Positions 53,322-61,710 of a DNA stretch of 64,000 nt are shown here, piece after piece (the stretch's first letter is position 1; each line of letters starts with the position of its first letter). This DNA comes from Mycolicibacterium litorale (GTDB lineage Bacteria; Actinomycetota; Actinomycetes; Mycobacteriales; Mycobacteriaceae). The stretch lies in the NCBI RefSeq assembly GCF_010731695.1, contig NZ_AP022586.1, positions 1,116,001 to 1,180,000 on the forward strand. The letters are read 5' to 3'. A model generated the notes under the pieces. That model was not told the origin of the DNA and made no database searches. It saw only the letters and a list, made by a program, of their open reading frames with translations. Position numbers and translations under genes: made by a program.

Positions 53322-54122
53322 TCAGCCTTTCGCGGTCAGCGGTCTGGCGCGGTTCCAGACCTGGGTGAAAGCGTCTTCGAGGGTGGTCCAGAGCCTTGGC
53401 TCATGGTGACGTGACAGAACCAGCACAGGGTTGTTGCGCCCGGGTGAGCCGTAGATGTGGAAGTTGACAATCATGGCGTCATCGACCCGAAAGATCGACG
53501 TGTAGAGCGCGGTGTCGTGGGTGCGAATGTCCAGCCCCGGGGTACAAGCGTGAGGGGCGAGCAACTCCACCGACGTGCGGCAGCGGGCGATGACAGCCTC
53601 GCCGATCCCTTCCTCCTCACCGCGCAAGATCGTGGTCGCAGTGTCGGGATCCCCGACGAGAAACCGCACCGACACACCGCGGGCGGCGGCGGCGAGCAGG
53701 GTGTCGAGGAATCCGTCGAGGGTGTCGAACAGGAACGTGGCCGCGAGCACGAGGATGTCGATGCCGGTGGTGGCGTCGGCGAAATGCTGCTGCCACGTCG
53801 TGATCGGCAGCTGAGTACGGCTGGCATACAGGGTCGCGGTGAATGGCCCACCCGCAGACGCTGTTGTCACTGCACGGGGGGTAGCGGCCGGGTACTGCTT
53901 GGGCCACAGGTCATGCGGAGTGCAGTCGAGCACCTCGCTGGCGCTGCGGGCGTTGTGTTCGCGAATTCTGTAGTCGCTATCGGCCAGCCAGCGTCGCACC
54001 GACTTGATATCGACACCCACCGCGGTGGCGAACCGCTGCGAGGACAGACCTTTGGCCTGTAGCCGCTGCGCGAGGCGATCGTTGGGAGTGATGGCGGCCT
54101 CGGTGCCGTCCTGCTCGTCCAT
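53322..54122 (-). CDS. HTH regulator with PLD-like C-terminal domain
   Basis: A protein of about 266 residues. The N-terminal lambda/XRE-type HTH is RLQAKGLSSQRFATAVGVD followed by IKSVRRWLAD. The C-terminal part, with DATTGIDILVLAATFLFDT, RGVSVRFLVGDPD and MIVNFHIYGSPGRN, resembles the DUF5919/phospholipase-D-like domain found in actinobacterial element regulators. The frame is open to 54317, but that part overlaps the phased repeat array, so a start at 54122 (or 54137) is preferred; neither has a good ribosome-binding site. It probably controls the divergent transfer genes. Confidence 0.78.
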   Translation of the reverse strand: MDEQDGTEAAITPNDRLAQRLQAKGLSSQRFATAVGVDIKSVRRWLADSDYRIREHNARSASEVLDCTPHDLWPKQYPAATPRAVTTASAGGPFTATLYASRTQLPITTWQQHFADATTGIDILVLAATFLFDTLDGFLDTLLAAAARGVSVRFLVGDPDTATTILRGEEEGIGEAVIARCRTSVELLAPHACTPGLDIRTHDTALYTSIFRVDDAMIVNFHIYGSPGRNNPVLVLSRHHEPRLWTTLEDAFTQVWNRARPLTAKG

Positions 54123-54216
54123 CGTGTCAGCGCACATCTTCCCGTGTCGTCCGTATCCATCCTTCAGCGCGTGGTGTCTAGTTTGCCATGCGATTGCCGC
54201 CACCCTGCGGCGATAG

Positions 54217-54316
54217 TGTCGGTGTGATGTCCGTGGGTATGTCCGGCCGTGTCCGAAATGCCCGTGGATGTGTCGGAAATGTCGGCACATGTCTCTCGCA
54301 ACGTCCGTGATGTCCA
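54217..54316. repeat. Helically phased TGTC(C/G)G repeat array
   Basis: TGTCGG or TGTCCG occurs at 54217, 54228, 54240, 54250, 54271 and 54280, with one-base variants at 54259 (TGCCCG), 54290 (TGTCTC), about 54302 (CGTCCG) and 54311 (TGTCCA). Steps are 9 to 12 bases, about one helical turn, so all copies face the same side. The array sits between the HTH regulator and the Pra-like gene. It could be an operator array, replication iterons, or the TraSA recognition locus. Confidence 0.65.
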
Positions 54317-54375
54317 CGTGAACTGAATCCAGCGCCGGACCGGCGTCAACATCTCACGAAAGGACTAGTAGGACA

Positions 54376-54720
54376 ATGCGTTTGAGAATCGATACGTCTG
54401 GAACTCGTTTTATCGTCACCCGCGCTCCGGAGCCACGGCTGAACTTCGAAACCGGCGCCCCGAAAGTCGACACCGCCACCGGGATGCCGATGTACGCCAC
54501 CCAGGTCCTCGCGCTGGATGACTCCGGCGGCGAAGTACTCAATGTCACCGTGGCAGGAGACCCCAAAGTTACAGTCACGCAGTCTATTTCGGTGGTTGGT
54601 CTGGTGGCCATCCCGTGGGCCCAAGGTGATCGCAGCGGGGTGGCGTTCCGCGCTGATGCCCTCACCCCCGCCACCGCCAGTGGTGCTGCGCCGAGTGAGC
54701 AGACACGCCCGCAGAAGTAA
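54376..54720 (+). CDS. Pra-like small AICE protein
   Basis: A 114-residue protein of a family that almost always precedes the FtsK-like gene in actinomycete integrative elements, annotated elsewhere as plasmid replication/integration/excision activator. Typical stretches are MRLRIDTSGTRFIVTRAPEP, QVLALDDSGGEVLNVTVAGD and VVGLVAIPWAQGDRSGVAFR, suggesting an OB-like beta barrel. The ATG follows AAAGGACTAGTAGGAC. Single-stranded DNA binding or activation of RepSA is an inference. Confidence 0.75.
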   Translation: MRLRIDTSGTRFIVTRAPEPRLNFETGAPKVDTATGMPMYATQVLALDDSGGEVLNVTVAGDPKVTVTQSISVVGLVAIPWAQGDRSGVAFRADALTPATASGAAPSEQTRPQK

Positions 54721-54734
54721 CCCCAAGCGGGTGT

Positions 54735-54763
54735 GGGGTGCGGTGAACCGATCACCGCACCCC
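54735..54763 (+). terminator. Strong hairpin between Pra-like gene and traSA
   Basis: An exact 12-bp stem, GGGGTGCGGTGA (54735-54746) and TCACCGCACCCC (54752-54763), with a 5-base loop. It may terminate or attenuate transcription into the transfer genes. No T tract follows. Confidence 0.65.
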
Positions 54764-54812
54764 GCCACCCCGGGCATTGCTGTTGACCACACGCTCACGG
54801 AGGGCATCTCTC

Positions 54813-56258
54813 ATGACATCGAACAATAAGAACACCACCAACAGTGGATCAGGCGATGACGACTGGTTCGGAGAACTGGTCATGTCGCTGTTCACCGCAG
54901 CCGGGTATGTGCTCTGGTGGGCGGTGCTGTTCCCGGCGATCAACGTGCCCATCATCGCCAGCCTCGTGCTTGCCATCAGCCACGGCCCACGCGTGGGCCT
55001 GATCTGCGCGATCGTGTGCAGTGCCGGGTATGCGGGCTGGGCCTGGCTCCAACCGGGGTCATTTCGCGCCTGGGTGACCGAACCGGTACGGCGGCGCTGG
55101 CTCACGTGGTCGCGCTACACCCGCACCTGGGAATCGACCTGCACCTTGCACGGCCTGACGGCCACACTCGGCGGCCGCACCCTCACTCCCACCCTGCGCA
55201 CGGTGACAATCGGTAAAACCACCGATGTGCTGGCGGTGCGCATCGTCACCGGCCAGTCCGTGGCAGATTGGCATAAACAGTCCGACGCGCTGGCCGCCGC
55301 GTGGCGCGCCGACCGCATCAGCATCACCGCCACCTCGCCTGGCGAACTGCGCATCACTTTAATGCGGGCAGACGTGCTCGCTGAACCGATCGTCCTGCCC
55401 ATGCCCGCCCCGGCAACCCCGGTGGACCTGGCGCTGGTGCGGGTCGGGATCACCGAAACGCGGCATTGGTGGCAAGTGCCGCTGCTCGGTCACCATGTGC
55501 TGATCGCCGGGGCAACCGGCGCAGGTAAAGGCTCAGTGCTGTGGTCGTTGATCGCCGGCATCGCCCCCGCGGTGAAGACCGGACTGGTGCGGTTATGTGT
55601 CATCGACCCCAAAGGTGGCATGGAACTCGGTGCCGGAGCACCCCTGTTCACCGTGTTCACCCACGACGCCACCGACACCACCCTGGAGCTGCTACGCCAG
55701 CTCGTCACGGTGATGCACGCCCGGGCGAATCGTCTGCGCGGCCACACCCGACTACACACTCCCACGACGTCGGAGCCGTTGTTCGTGGTAGTGATCGATG
55801 AAATCGCAGCACTGAGTGCGTATGTGACCGACCGCAAGGTCCGCACCGAAATCGAACAACTCCTGGGCCTCCTGCTCTCGCAAGGCCGCGCAGTCGGCAT
55901 CAGCGTCGTCGCCGCGGTGCAAGACCCCGCCAAAGACACCCTGCCGTTAAGGCAGCTGTTCACGGTGCGGATCGGGTTGCGCCTGACTGAAGCCACCCAA
56001 ACCACTATGGTCCTGGGACAGGGAGCACGCGATGCCGGCGCCGAATGTGACCGCATCCCCGACGCGACACCGGGTGTTGGCTACATGATGGTTGACGGCA
56101 CCGCCTACGCCCAGCGGGTGCGGGCCTTCCACGTCACCGACCACGACATCACCGCGCTGGCCACTCGGTTCCGCCGACCCCCGAGCCGACCGAACAAGAC
56201 CCACCAGCCACACAACACCGATACCGGGCACACCGTGGGTGAGGGCAGCGGTGAATAG
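54813..56258 (+). CDS. traSA: FtsK/SpoIIIE-like DNA translocase, TraSA-type conjugation protein
   Basis: A 481-residue protein with two N-terminal membrane segments (about residues 20-75: LVMSLFTAAGYVLWWAVLF and LICAIVCSAGYAGWAWL) and a C-terminal FtsK motor. Walker A is AGATGAGKGS near residue 233 and Walker B FVVVIDEIAAL near residue 325. TraSA/TraB proteins move double-stranded plasmid DNA between hyphae or cells as single-protein conjugation machines. ACGGAGGG precedes the ATG. Its stop overlaps the RepSA start by 8 bases. Confidence 0.9.
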   Translation: MTSNNKNTTNSGSGDDDWFGELVMSLFTAAGYVLWWAVLFPAINVPIIASLVLAISHGPRVGLICAIVCSAGYAGWAWLQPGSFRAWVTEPVRRRWLTWSRYTRTWESTCTLHGLTATLGGRTLTPTLRTVTIGKTTDVLAVRIVTGQSVADWHKQSDALAAAWRADRISITATSPGELRITLMRADVLAEPIVLPMPAPATPVDLALVRVGITETRHWWQVPLLGHHVLIAGATGAGKGSVLWSLIAGIAPAVKTGLVRLCVIDPKGGMELGAGAPLFTVFTHDATDTTLELLRQLVTVMHARANRLRGHTRLHTPTTSEPLFVVVIDEIAALSAYVTDRKVRTEIEQLLGLLLSQGRAVGISVVAAVQDPAKDTLPLRQLFTVRIGLRLTEATQTTMVLGQGARDAGAECDRIPDATPGVGYMMVDGTAYAQRVRAFHVTDHDITALATRFRRPPSRPNKTHQPHNTDTGHTVGEGSGE

Positions 56259-57762
56259 CTCCATGACATCGGCGCAGCTTGCCCTGCCGGGTGTTCCGGA
56301 TACAGTTGATACCACCCGAGTGGTCGAGCAGATGGTGCGCCGGGCCGCGTCGATGGGATACCAATCCTGGTGGCGACGAGCAGAATCCGTCGGATTCTGC
56401 GCTCACCCCATCCAGCTGATCGGTACCGATGAGTACGGGCGTCAGCGGGTGGTGTGGACGCGGTGCAACAACCGTCGCGCCCACATTTGCCCGTCGTGTT
56501 CAGATCTCTACGCCCGCGACACCTGGCAACTCGTGCACGCCGGCGCTGCGGGAGGCCACCACGGCATGCCCACCGCGGTGGGCGATCATCCGCAAGTTTT
56601 CCTCACCCTGACTGCCCCCAGCTTCGGGGCCGTCCACACCGCCACGACGTCGGGGGACAAGAAAGCGCAGGTATGCCGAGACCAGCACCGGATCGGCGGC
56701 TACCGCCGCTGCCCGCATGGAAAACAATTGTGGTGCAGCATGTCCCATGATCATGGCGACGAGCGGGTCGGTCAGCCGCTCTGTCCGGAGTGCTACGACT
56801 ATGCCGGGCATGTCCTGTTCGCCTGGCATCTTCCCGAACTGTGGCGACGCTTCACCATCACCATGCGGCGCACCCTCCGCAAAGAACTGAAAGCCACCGG
56901 TGTGGATCCGGATGCGGTGCGGGTGAGCTTCATCAAAATCGTCGAACTGCAAGCCCGCGCCATCCCACACATCCACGCCCTGATCCGCCTGGACCCCCAA
57001 GACGACCCCGATCAGACCGATTGGGAATCACCCATCGGTGCAGTCGAACTCGCCACCATCATCCAACACGCCGCCCGCACCGTCACGCTCACCATCGACG
57101 ATCCGACCGCTGATACCGATGCGCGGACGATGCGTTTCGGCACACAGATCGACACCCAACCCCTCGCCGCATCCGCAAAACCAGTGAAAAGTGCTCCACC
57201 AGAACCAGAACCAGAACCAGGGTCAGGCTCAGGACGGTCCATGTCTGGCCGGCTGGTGGCACGCTATCTCGCCAAGTATGTCACCAAATCCTTGGTAGAC
57301 CTCGGAATCAGCGCGCGCCGCCTATCTACGGAAGCCATACCCGACCTGGACGTGTCAGAGCATGTGCGGACCATCCTGACCACCATCAGCGATCTCGCGG
57401 ACAAAGGACTGTCCGGCATCGGGCGGTGGTTGCACACCCTCGGATTCCGCGGCCACATCACCAGCAAATCCCGCCGTTATTCCACTACCATGACCGTGCT
57501 GCGCGAACAGCGCGCCATTTGGACGCGTGAAGAACGCTTGAAAAGCACTGCATACCAATACGATCCCAACTGTGACTTCGCCGGTCGCGATGATCTGGTG
57601 GCGTGGGAGTTCGAACGTGCCGGCCTCGGCAGCCTCGGCGATCGCAGTCTCGTCTATTCCGCGGCCCTCCAACGCATCCACTCCCGCCTCATCGGACTGG
57701 TAGAAGCACGTCGCCAAGCCCACAACGAACAATGGGATCCGCTAGGGGCAAGCGATGGCTGA
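56251..57762 (+). CDS. repSA: RepSA-type rolling-circle replication initiator
   Basis: A protein of about 503 residues. The N-terminal zinc-like motif is HICPSCSDLYARDTWQL, the HUH metal motif AIPHIHALIRL lies near residue 240, and the catalytic Tyr is probably in ARYLAKYVTKS near residue 340. RepSA proteins nick the element at its double-strand origin and start rolling-circle replication after excision. The GTG at 56251 follows GAGGG and overlaps traSA; an ATG at 56263 is an alternative. A Glu-Pro repeat and Gly/Ser linker (near residue 315) lie before the Tyr region. Confidence 0.88.
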   Translation: MNSSMTSAQLALPGVPDTVDTTRVVEQMVRRAASMGYQSWWRRAESVGFCAHPIQLIGTDEYGRQRVVWTRCNNRRAHICPSCSDLYARDTWQLVHAGAAGGHHGMPTAVGDHPQVFLTLTAPSFGAVHTATTSGDKKAQVCRDQHRIGGYRRCPHGKQLWCSMSHDHGDERVGQPLCPECYDYAGHVLFAWHLPELWRRFTITMRRTLRKELKATGVDPDAVRVSFIKIVELQARAIPHIHALIRLDPQDDPDQTDWESPIGAVELATIIQHAARTVTLTIDDPTADTDARTMRFGTQIDTQPLAASAKPVKSAPPEPEPEPGSGSGRSMSGRLVARYLAKYVTKSLVDLGISARRLSTEAIPDLDVSEHVRTILTTISDLADKGLSGIGRWLHTLGFRGHITSKSRRYSTTMTVLREQRAIWTREERLKSTAYQYDPNCDFAGRDDLVAWEFERAGLGSLGDRSLVYSAALQRIHSRLIGLVEARRQAHNEQWDPLGASDG

Positions 57763-57955
57763 AAGATGCCCGACTACGACACATGCTCGCTCCGAGTGTG
57801 ACGTTCGAGTCGATGCTCCGAACATGTCAGAGGGAGGTGTTGAAATTGACCTGCCGAACCGGTATCGGCTCCCGCGCGAGGCCAACCGCGCGCTGGTAAA
57901 CGTCATACTGGCTATGCGGGACCGGACGCCTAGATCAGGGAGGGGAGTGGCATGA
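57755..57955 (+). CDS. Small protein between RepSA and recombinase; candidate directionality factor
   Basis: A 66-residue protein whose ATG overlaps the RepSA stop and whose stop overlaps the recombinase start (ATGA), so it must be translated as part of the operon. The C-terminal half, LPNRYRLPREANRALVNVILAM, looks helical and basic; the N-terminal half is polar with two Cys. It occupies the xis position of pSAM2. No MerR-type excisionase HTH is evident, so a new recombination directionality factor is possible but unproved. Confidence 0.6.
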   Translation: MAERCPTTTHARSECDVRVDAPNMSEGGVEIDLPNRYRLPREANRALVNVILAMRDRTPRSGRGVA

Positions 57956-59598
57956 GCCTCAGGTTCGCCTTCTATGGCCGAGTGAGTACCGAGGACGCCC
58001 AAGATCCGGAGGCGAGCCGCAGCTGGCAGAAACGTCGTGCCATCGATCTGATCAGTCCGCATGGCGGCGTCCTCGCCGCCGACTACTTCGATATAGGCCA
58101 GAGCCGGTCGCTTCCCTGGAAACGCAGGCCGGAGGCTTCACGTCTGCTCGCAGATGTCACTTCTCGTGGCCGTGGCTTCGATGCCGTCGTGATCGGGGAA
58201 CCTGCTCGCGCGTTCTACGGACCGCAATTTGCGCTCACCTTCCCGGTGCTCACGCACTACGGGGTCGGCCTATGGGTGCCTGAAGTTGGCGGAGCGGTTG
58301 ATCCCGGATCCGAGGCACACGACCTCGTGATGACGCTCTTTGGCGGAATGAGCAAGGGAGAACGTGCGCGAATCCAGATGCGCGTGCGTACCGCGATGTC
58401 GGCACTCGCGCAGGACACAACCAGATACCTCGGCGGTCGCCCACCGTACGGTTATCAACTCGTCGATGCCGGCCCGCACCCAAACCCCGCCAAGGCAAGT
58501 CTTGGGCAGCGTCTTCACCGCCTGGAGCCTGACCCCGAGACCGCCCCGACCGTCGAGCGGATCTATCGCATGTATGCCGATGGTGCTGGCTTGCGCTTCA
58601 TCGCACAGCAGCTCACCGACGATGGAGTGCCATCACCGAGCCAATACGACCCGGCACGGAACCGGCATCGTGACCCACGTGGATGGTCCCATTCGGCGAT
58701 CCGCGCCATTCTCGACAACCCTGCGTACCGCGGTATCCGTGTCTGGGGCAAGCAGGAGAAGTATGAGGTCCTTTTGAACCCCGATGATGTCGCCGCGGGA
58801 TATGAGACTCGCATGCGGTGGCGCGATCGGGCCGACTGGATCGCACCCGATCGACGCACGCACGAAGAGCTGATCCCTGATGAGCTGGCGCAGGCTGTTC
58901 GTCTCCGGATGCAGGCGCGGCGTGGTCCCGGTCGCGTGTGCAGCAGAGAATCGACAGTGCCGTATGCGCTGCGTGGGCTGCTGTTCTGCGCCGCATGTGG
59001 ACGGCGAATGCAGGGCGCCGCCCGGCCGGGGAAGCAAACAACGCGGATCCTCTACCGTTGTGAGTTCGGCAAGTCACGTTCTGTACCTGTGGACCTGAGT
59101 GATCATCCGCGCACCGTCTATCTCCGCGAAGACGCAGTGACAGCGCGACTCGACGAATGGATCGCCACTCTGGCCGATCCAGAAGACCTCGCACGCGGGC
59201 AAGACGTGGACCCGGCGGCCGGACCTGGCTACGCCGCCTTGCAGCGCCAGCTGAGCGAGGCGAATGCCAAAGTGGCTGCCTTGATCACCGCCGTGGAGTC
59301 TGGCGTGGCCGTTGAGGATCTAACTGCTGCGTTGCGTCAACGTACCGCCGAGCGCGACGAGCTGAGGGCACGCGTTGAGCGAGTGGAGCGGCCCCGCGCC
59401 ATGTGTGCCGCCGAGATCAGTGAGTTAGTTAAGGAGTTAGGCGGACTGTCGGTCATCCTCGGCGCGGCAACCGGAGCTGAGCGCGCCGAGGTGTACGCAA
59501 GCTTGGGCCTGCGTCTCGACTACGACCCGCATCTTCGGCGAGTCACGGCGACTGCCGACCTGAGTCGTGTCGCCGGATGTGTCCGAGGGGGGACTTGA
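57952..59598 (+). CDS. Large serine recombinase (integrase of the AICE)
   Basis: A 548-residue large serine integrase. The catalytic domain starts with FYGRVSTED (Ser12) and includes MSKGERARIQMRVRTAM. The recombinase domain runs through GGRPPYGYQL to HSAIRAILDNPAYRGIRVWG. A zinc ribbon begins LLFCAACGRRMQG, and a coiled coil follows (LQRQLSEANAKVAAL and beyond). Its last six codons and stop lie within the 3' end of tRNA-Leu, so the attachment site is part of the gene end. It integrates and, with a partner, excises the element. Confidence 0.93.
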   Translation: MSLRFAFYGRVSTEDAQDPEASRSWQKRRAIDLISPHGGVLAADYFDIGQSRSLPWKRRPEASRLLADVTSRGRGFDAVVIGEPARAFYGPQFALTFPVLTHYGVGLWVPEVGGAVDPGSEAHDLVMTLFGGMSKGERARIQMRVRTAMSALAQDTTRYLGGRPPYGYQLVDAGPHPNPAKASLGQRLHRLEPDPETAPTVERIYRMYADGAGLRFIAQQLTDDGVPSPSQYDPARNRHRDPRGWSHSAIRAILDNPAYRGIRVWGKQEKYEVLLNPDDVAAGYETRMRWRDRADWIAPDRRTHEELIPDELAQAVRLRMQARRGPGRVCSRESTVPYALRGLLFCAACGRRMQGAARPGKQTTRILYRCEFGKSRSVPVDLSDHPRTVYLREDAVTARLDEWIATLADPEDLARGQDVDPAAGPGYAALQRQLSEANAKVAALITAVESGVAVEDLTAALRQRTAERDELRARVERVERPRAMCAAEISELVKELGGLSVILGAATGAERAEVYASLGLRLDYDPHLRRVTATADLSRVAGCVRGGT

Positions 59599-59665
59599 AC
59601 CCCCACGCCCGTTAATAGGGCACTAGCACCTCAAGCTAGCGCGTCTGCCATTCCGCCACTCGGAC
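59581..59665 (-). tRNA. tRNA-Leu (anticodon GAG)
   Basis: The minus strand folds as a type II tRNA of 85 bases: acceptor GTCCGAG/CTCGGAC, anticodon stem CTAGC/GCTAG around loop TTGAGGT (anticodon GAG), a long variable arm TGCCC...GGGCG, and T arm GGGGG TTCAAGT CCCCC. No CCA is encoded. Its 3' end overlaps the serine recombinase gene by 18 bases, marking the insertion point of the element; the tRNA itself appears intact. Confidence 0.95.
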
Positions 59666-59741
59666 CGTCCCACGTCTCGCGCGGGCAGCTAAGGCTATCG
59701 GATCAGGCAGCCCGAACCCAAACCCACTGCCCCTGGTACGA

Positions 59742-61076
59742 ATGGACACTGTGACAGGACCCGCGGATGAGGTGGTCGAGCTCGTCAGCTCGCTGATTCG
59801 CTTCGACACCTCCAACACCGGAGACCCGGCCACCACCAAGGGGGAGGGCGACTGCGCCCGCTGGGTGCAGGCCCAACTCGAAGAAGTCGGCTACGAGTGC
59901 GAGTACCTCGAGGCCGGTGCCCCGAACCGCGGCAACGTGTTCGCCCGCCTGCCGGGCGCCGACGCGTCGCGCGGCGCGCTGATGGTCCACGGGCACCTCG
60001 ACGTGGTGCCCGCCGAACCGGCCGACTGGAGCGTGCACCCCTTCTCCGGCGCGGTGTCCGACGGGTATGTGTGGGGCCGCGGCGCGGTCGACATGAAGGA
60101 CATGTGCGGGATGATGATCGCCGTCGCCCGCCACTTCAAACGCGAGGGCATCGTCCCGCCCCGCGACCTGGTCTTCGCGTTCGTCTCCGACGAGGAGCAC
60201 GGCGGCACCTACGGCGCCGACTGGCTGGTGGACAACCGGCCGGACCTGTTCAACGGCGTCACCGAGGCGATCGGCGAGGTCGGCGGATTCTCGCTGACGG
60301 TGCCGCGCCGCGACGGCGGCGAGCGCCGCCTCTACCTCATCGAGACGGCCGAGAAGGGGCTGTCGTGGATGCGGCTCACCGCGCGCGGACGGGCCGGGCA
60401 CGGGTCGATGGTGCACGACGACAACGCGGTCACCGCCGTCGCCGAGGCCGTCGCGAAGCTCGGCCGCCACCAGTTCCCGCTGGTGCTGTCCGACACCGTC
60501 CACCAGTTCCTCACCGCGGTCGCCGAGGAGACCGGATACTCGTTCGACGTCGACTCGCCGGATCTCGACGGCACGATCGCCAAGCTCGGCGGCATCGCCC
60601 GCATCGTCGGGGCCACGCTGCGCGACACCGCCAACCCGACGATGCTCAAGGCCGGCTACAAGGCCAACGTCATCCCGCAGACCGCGGAGGCCATGGTCGA
60701 CTGCCGGGTGCTGCCGGGCCGCAAGGAGGCGTTCGAGCGCGAGGTCGACGCGCTGATCGGCCCGGACGTGGTGCGGTCCTGGGAGCGCGACCTGCCGTCG
60801 TACGAGACGACGTTCGACGGCGACCTCGTCGACCAGATGAACGCCTCGCTGCTGGCGCTGGACCCCGACGCGCGCACCGTGCCCTACATGCTCTCGGGCG
60901 GCACCGACGCGAAGTCGTTCCAGCGGTTGGGGATTCGCTGCTTCGGATTCATCCCGCTGCGGCTGCCGCCCGAACTCGACTTCGCCGCGCTGTTCCACGG
61001 CATCGACGAACGGGTACCCGTTGACGCGCTCGAATTCGGCGCCCGGGTTCTGCAACACTTTCTCGAGCACTGCTGA
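59742..61076 (+). CDS. M20-family peptidase/dipeptidase (Rv2141c-like)
   Basis: A 444-residue zinc peptidase of the M20/ArgE-DapE-CPG2 family. Metal ligands are seen in VHGHLDVVPAE (His), GRGAVDMKDM (Asp), VSDEEHGG (catalytic Glu-Glu) and a late His in LFHGIDERVP; the dimerisation domain lies near residues 200-320. It cleaves amides or dipeptides; the physiological substrate is unknown. Together with the following PEBP gene and pyrD it forms a block conserved in mycobacteria, here in normal high-GC codon use without signs of transfer. Confidence 0.92.
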   Translation: MDTVTGPADEVVELVSSLIRFDTSNTGDPATTKGEGDCARWVQAQLEEVGYECEYLEAGAPNRGNVFARLPGADASRGALMVHGHLDVVPAEPADWSVHPFSGAVSDGYVWGRGAVDMKDMCGMMIAVARHFKREGIVPPRDLVFAFVSDEEHGGTYGADWLVDNRPDLFNGVTEAIGEVGGFSLTVPRRDGGERRLYLIETAEKGLSWMRLTARGRAGHGSMVHDDNAVTAVAEAVAKLGRHQFPLVLSDTVHQFLTAVAEETGYSFDVDSPDLDGTIAKLGGIARIVGATLRDTANPTMLKAGYKANVIPQTAEAMVDCRVLPGRKEAFEREVDALIGPDVVRSWERDLPSYETTFDGDLVDQMNASLLALDPDARTVPYMLSGGTDAKSFQRLGIRCFGFIPLRLPPELDFAALFHGIDERVPVDALEFGARVLQHFLEHC

Positions 61077-61103
61077 GCGGTTCCCTCCACGCGAAAGGAC
61101 ATC

Positions 61104-61640
61104 ATGGCTTTTCCGTACAACCCCTATGAGTTCCTCCCGAAGCTGCCGTCGTTCACGCTGACCTCCGAATCGGTCACCGACGGCCAGCCGCTGTCCAACG
61201 ACCAGGTGAGCGGCCTGATGGGTGCGGGCGGCTCCGATGTGTCCCCGCAGCTGTCGTGGTCGGGCTTCCCCGAGGAGACGCGCAGCTTCGCGGTCACCGT
61301 CTACGACCCCGACGCCCCCACCGGATCGGGTTTCTGGCACTGGGCGGTGTTCAACCTGCCCGCCACGGTCACCGACCTGCCCGCCGGCGTCGGCGACGGC
61401 AGCTCCAAGGGCTTCCCGGGCGATGCGGTGACGCTGGCCAACGACGCGGGTATGAAGCGGTTCGTCGGGGCCGCGCCGCCGCCCGGCCACGGCCCGCACC
61501 GCTACATCATCGCCGTGCACGCGGTGGACGTGGAGAAGCTCGACATCCCCGAGGACGCGACTCCGGCCTACCTCGGGTTCAACCTGTTCAGCCACGCGAT
61601 CGCCCGCGCACTCATCCACGGCACGTACGAGCAGAAGTAA
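61104..61640 (+). CDS. YbhB/PEBP family protein (TB18.6-like, Rv2140c)
   Basis: A 178-residue phosphatidylethanolamine-binding-like protein. The anion-pocket motifs are [19 protein letters not shown] and [13 protein letters not shown]. The bacterial YbhB/YbcL family is structurally a Raf-kinase-inhibitor relative of unknown bacterial role; Rv2140c binds small ligands including phosphatidylethanolamine analogues. The ATG follows GAAAGGAC, 27 bases after the peptidase gene. Confidence 0.92.
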   Translation: MAFPYNPYEFLPKLPSFTLTSESVTDGQPLSNDQVSGLMGAGGSDVSPQLSWSGFPEETRSFAVTVYDPDAPTGSGFWHWAVFNLPATVTDLPAGVGDGSSKGFPGDAVTLANDAGMKRFVGAAPPPGHGPHRYIIAVHAVDVEKLDIPEDATPAYLGFNLFSHAIARALIHGTYEQK

Positions 61641-61650
61641 CGCCAGACCC

Positions 61651-61710
61651 GCGAGCAGACAGAGAATCGCGTTCTGCGGCCTCGGGTCACGCGATTCTAT
61701 GTCTGCTCGC
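61651..61710. terminator. Bidirectional terminator between the PEBP gene and pyrD
   Basis: A long hairpin: outer arms GCGAGCAGACA and TGTCTGCTCGC (11 bp) and inner arms GAATCGCG and CGCGATTC (8 bp), joined through GA/TA. It lies between two convergent genes and overlaps the last codons of pyrD, so it can serve both directions. Confidence 0.8.

Larger units (their letters stand above)
52303..59598 (+). mobile_element. AICE module (integration, replication and transfer genes)
   Basis: In order: HD protein, Nudix (Pif-like), HTH/PLD regulator, phased repeat array, Pra-like protein, FtsK-like TraSA, RepSA initiator, small coupled protein and large serine recombinase, ending inside tRNA-Leu. This is the pSAM2-type set of actinomycete integrative and conjugative elements, except that the tyrosine integrase is replaced by a serine recombinase. 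The right end is at tRNA-Leu; the left end is not identified, so the TA and CBASS genes may or may not belong to the same element. Confidence 0.7.

Noticed and set aside
54123-54317. Upstream extension of the HTH/PLD regulator (His/Arg-rich N-terminus)
   Set aside because: It is only the translation of the phased TGTC(C/G)G array, not protein-like sequence.
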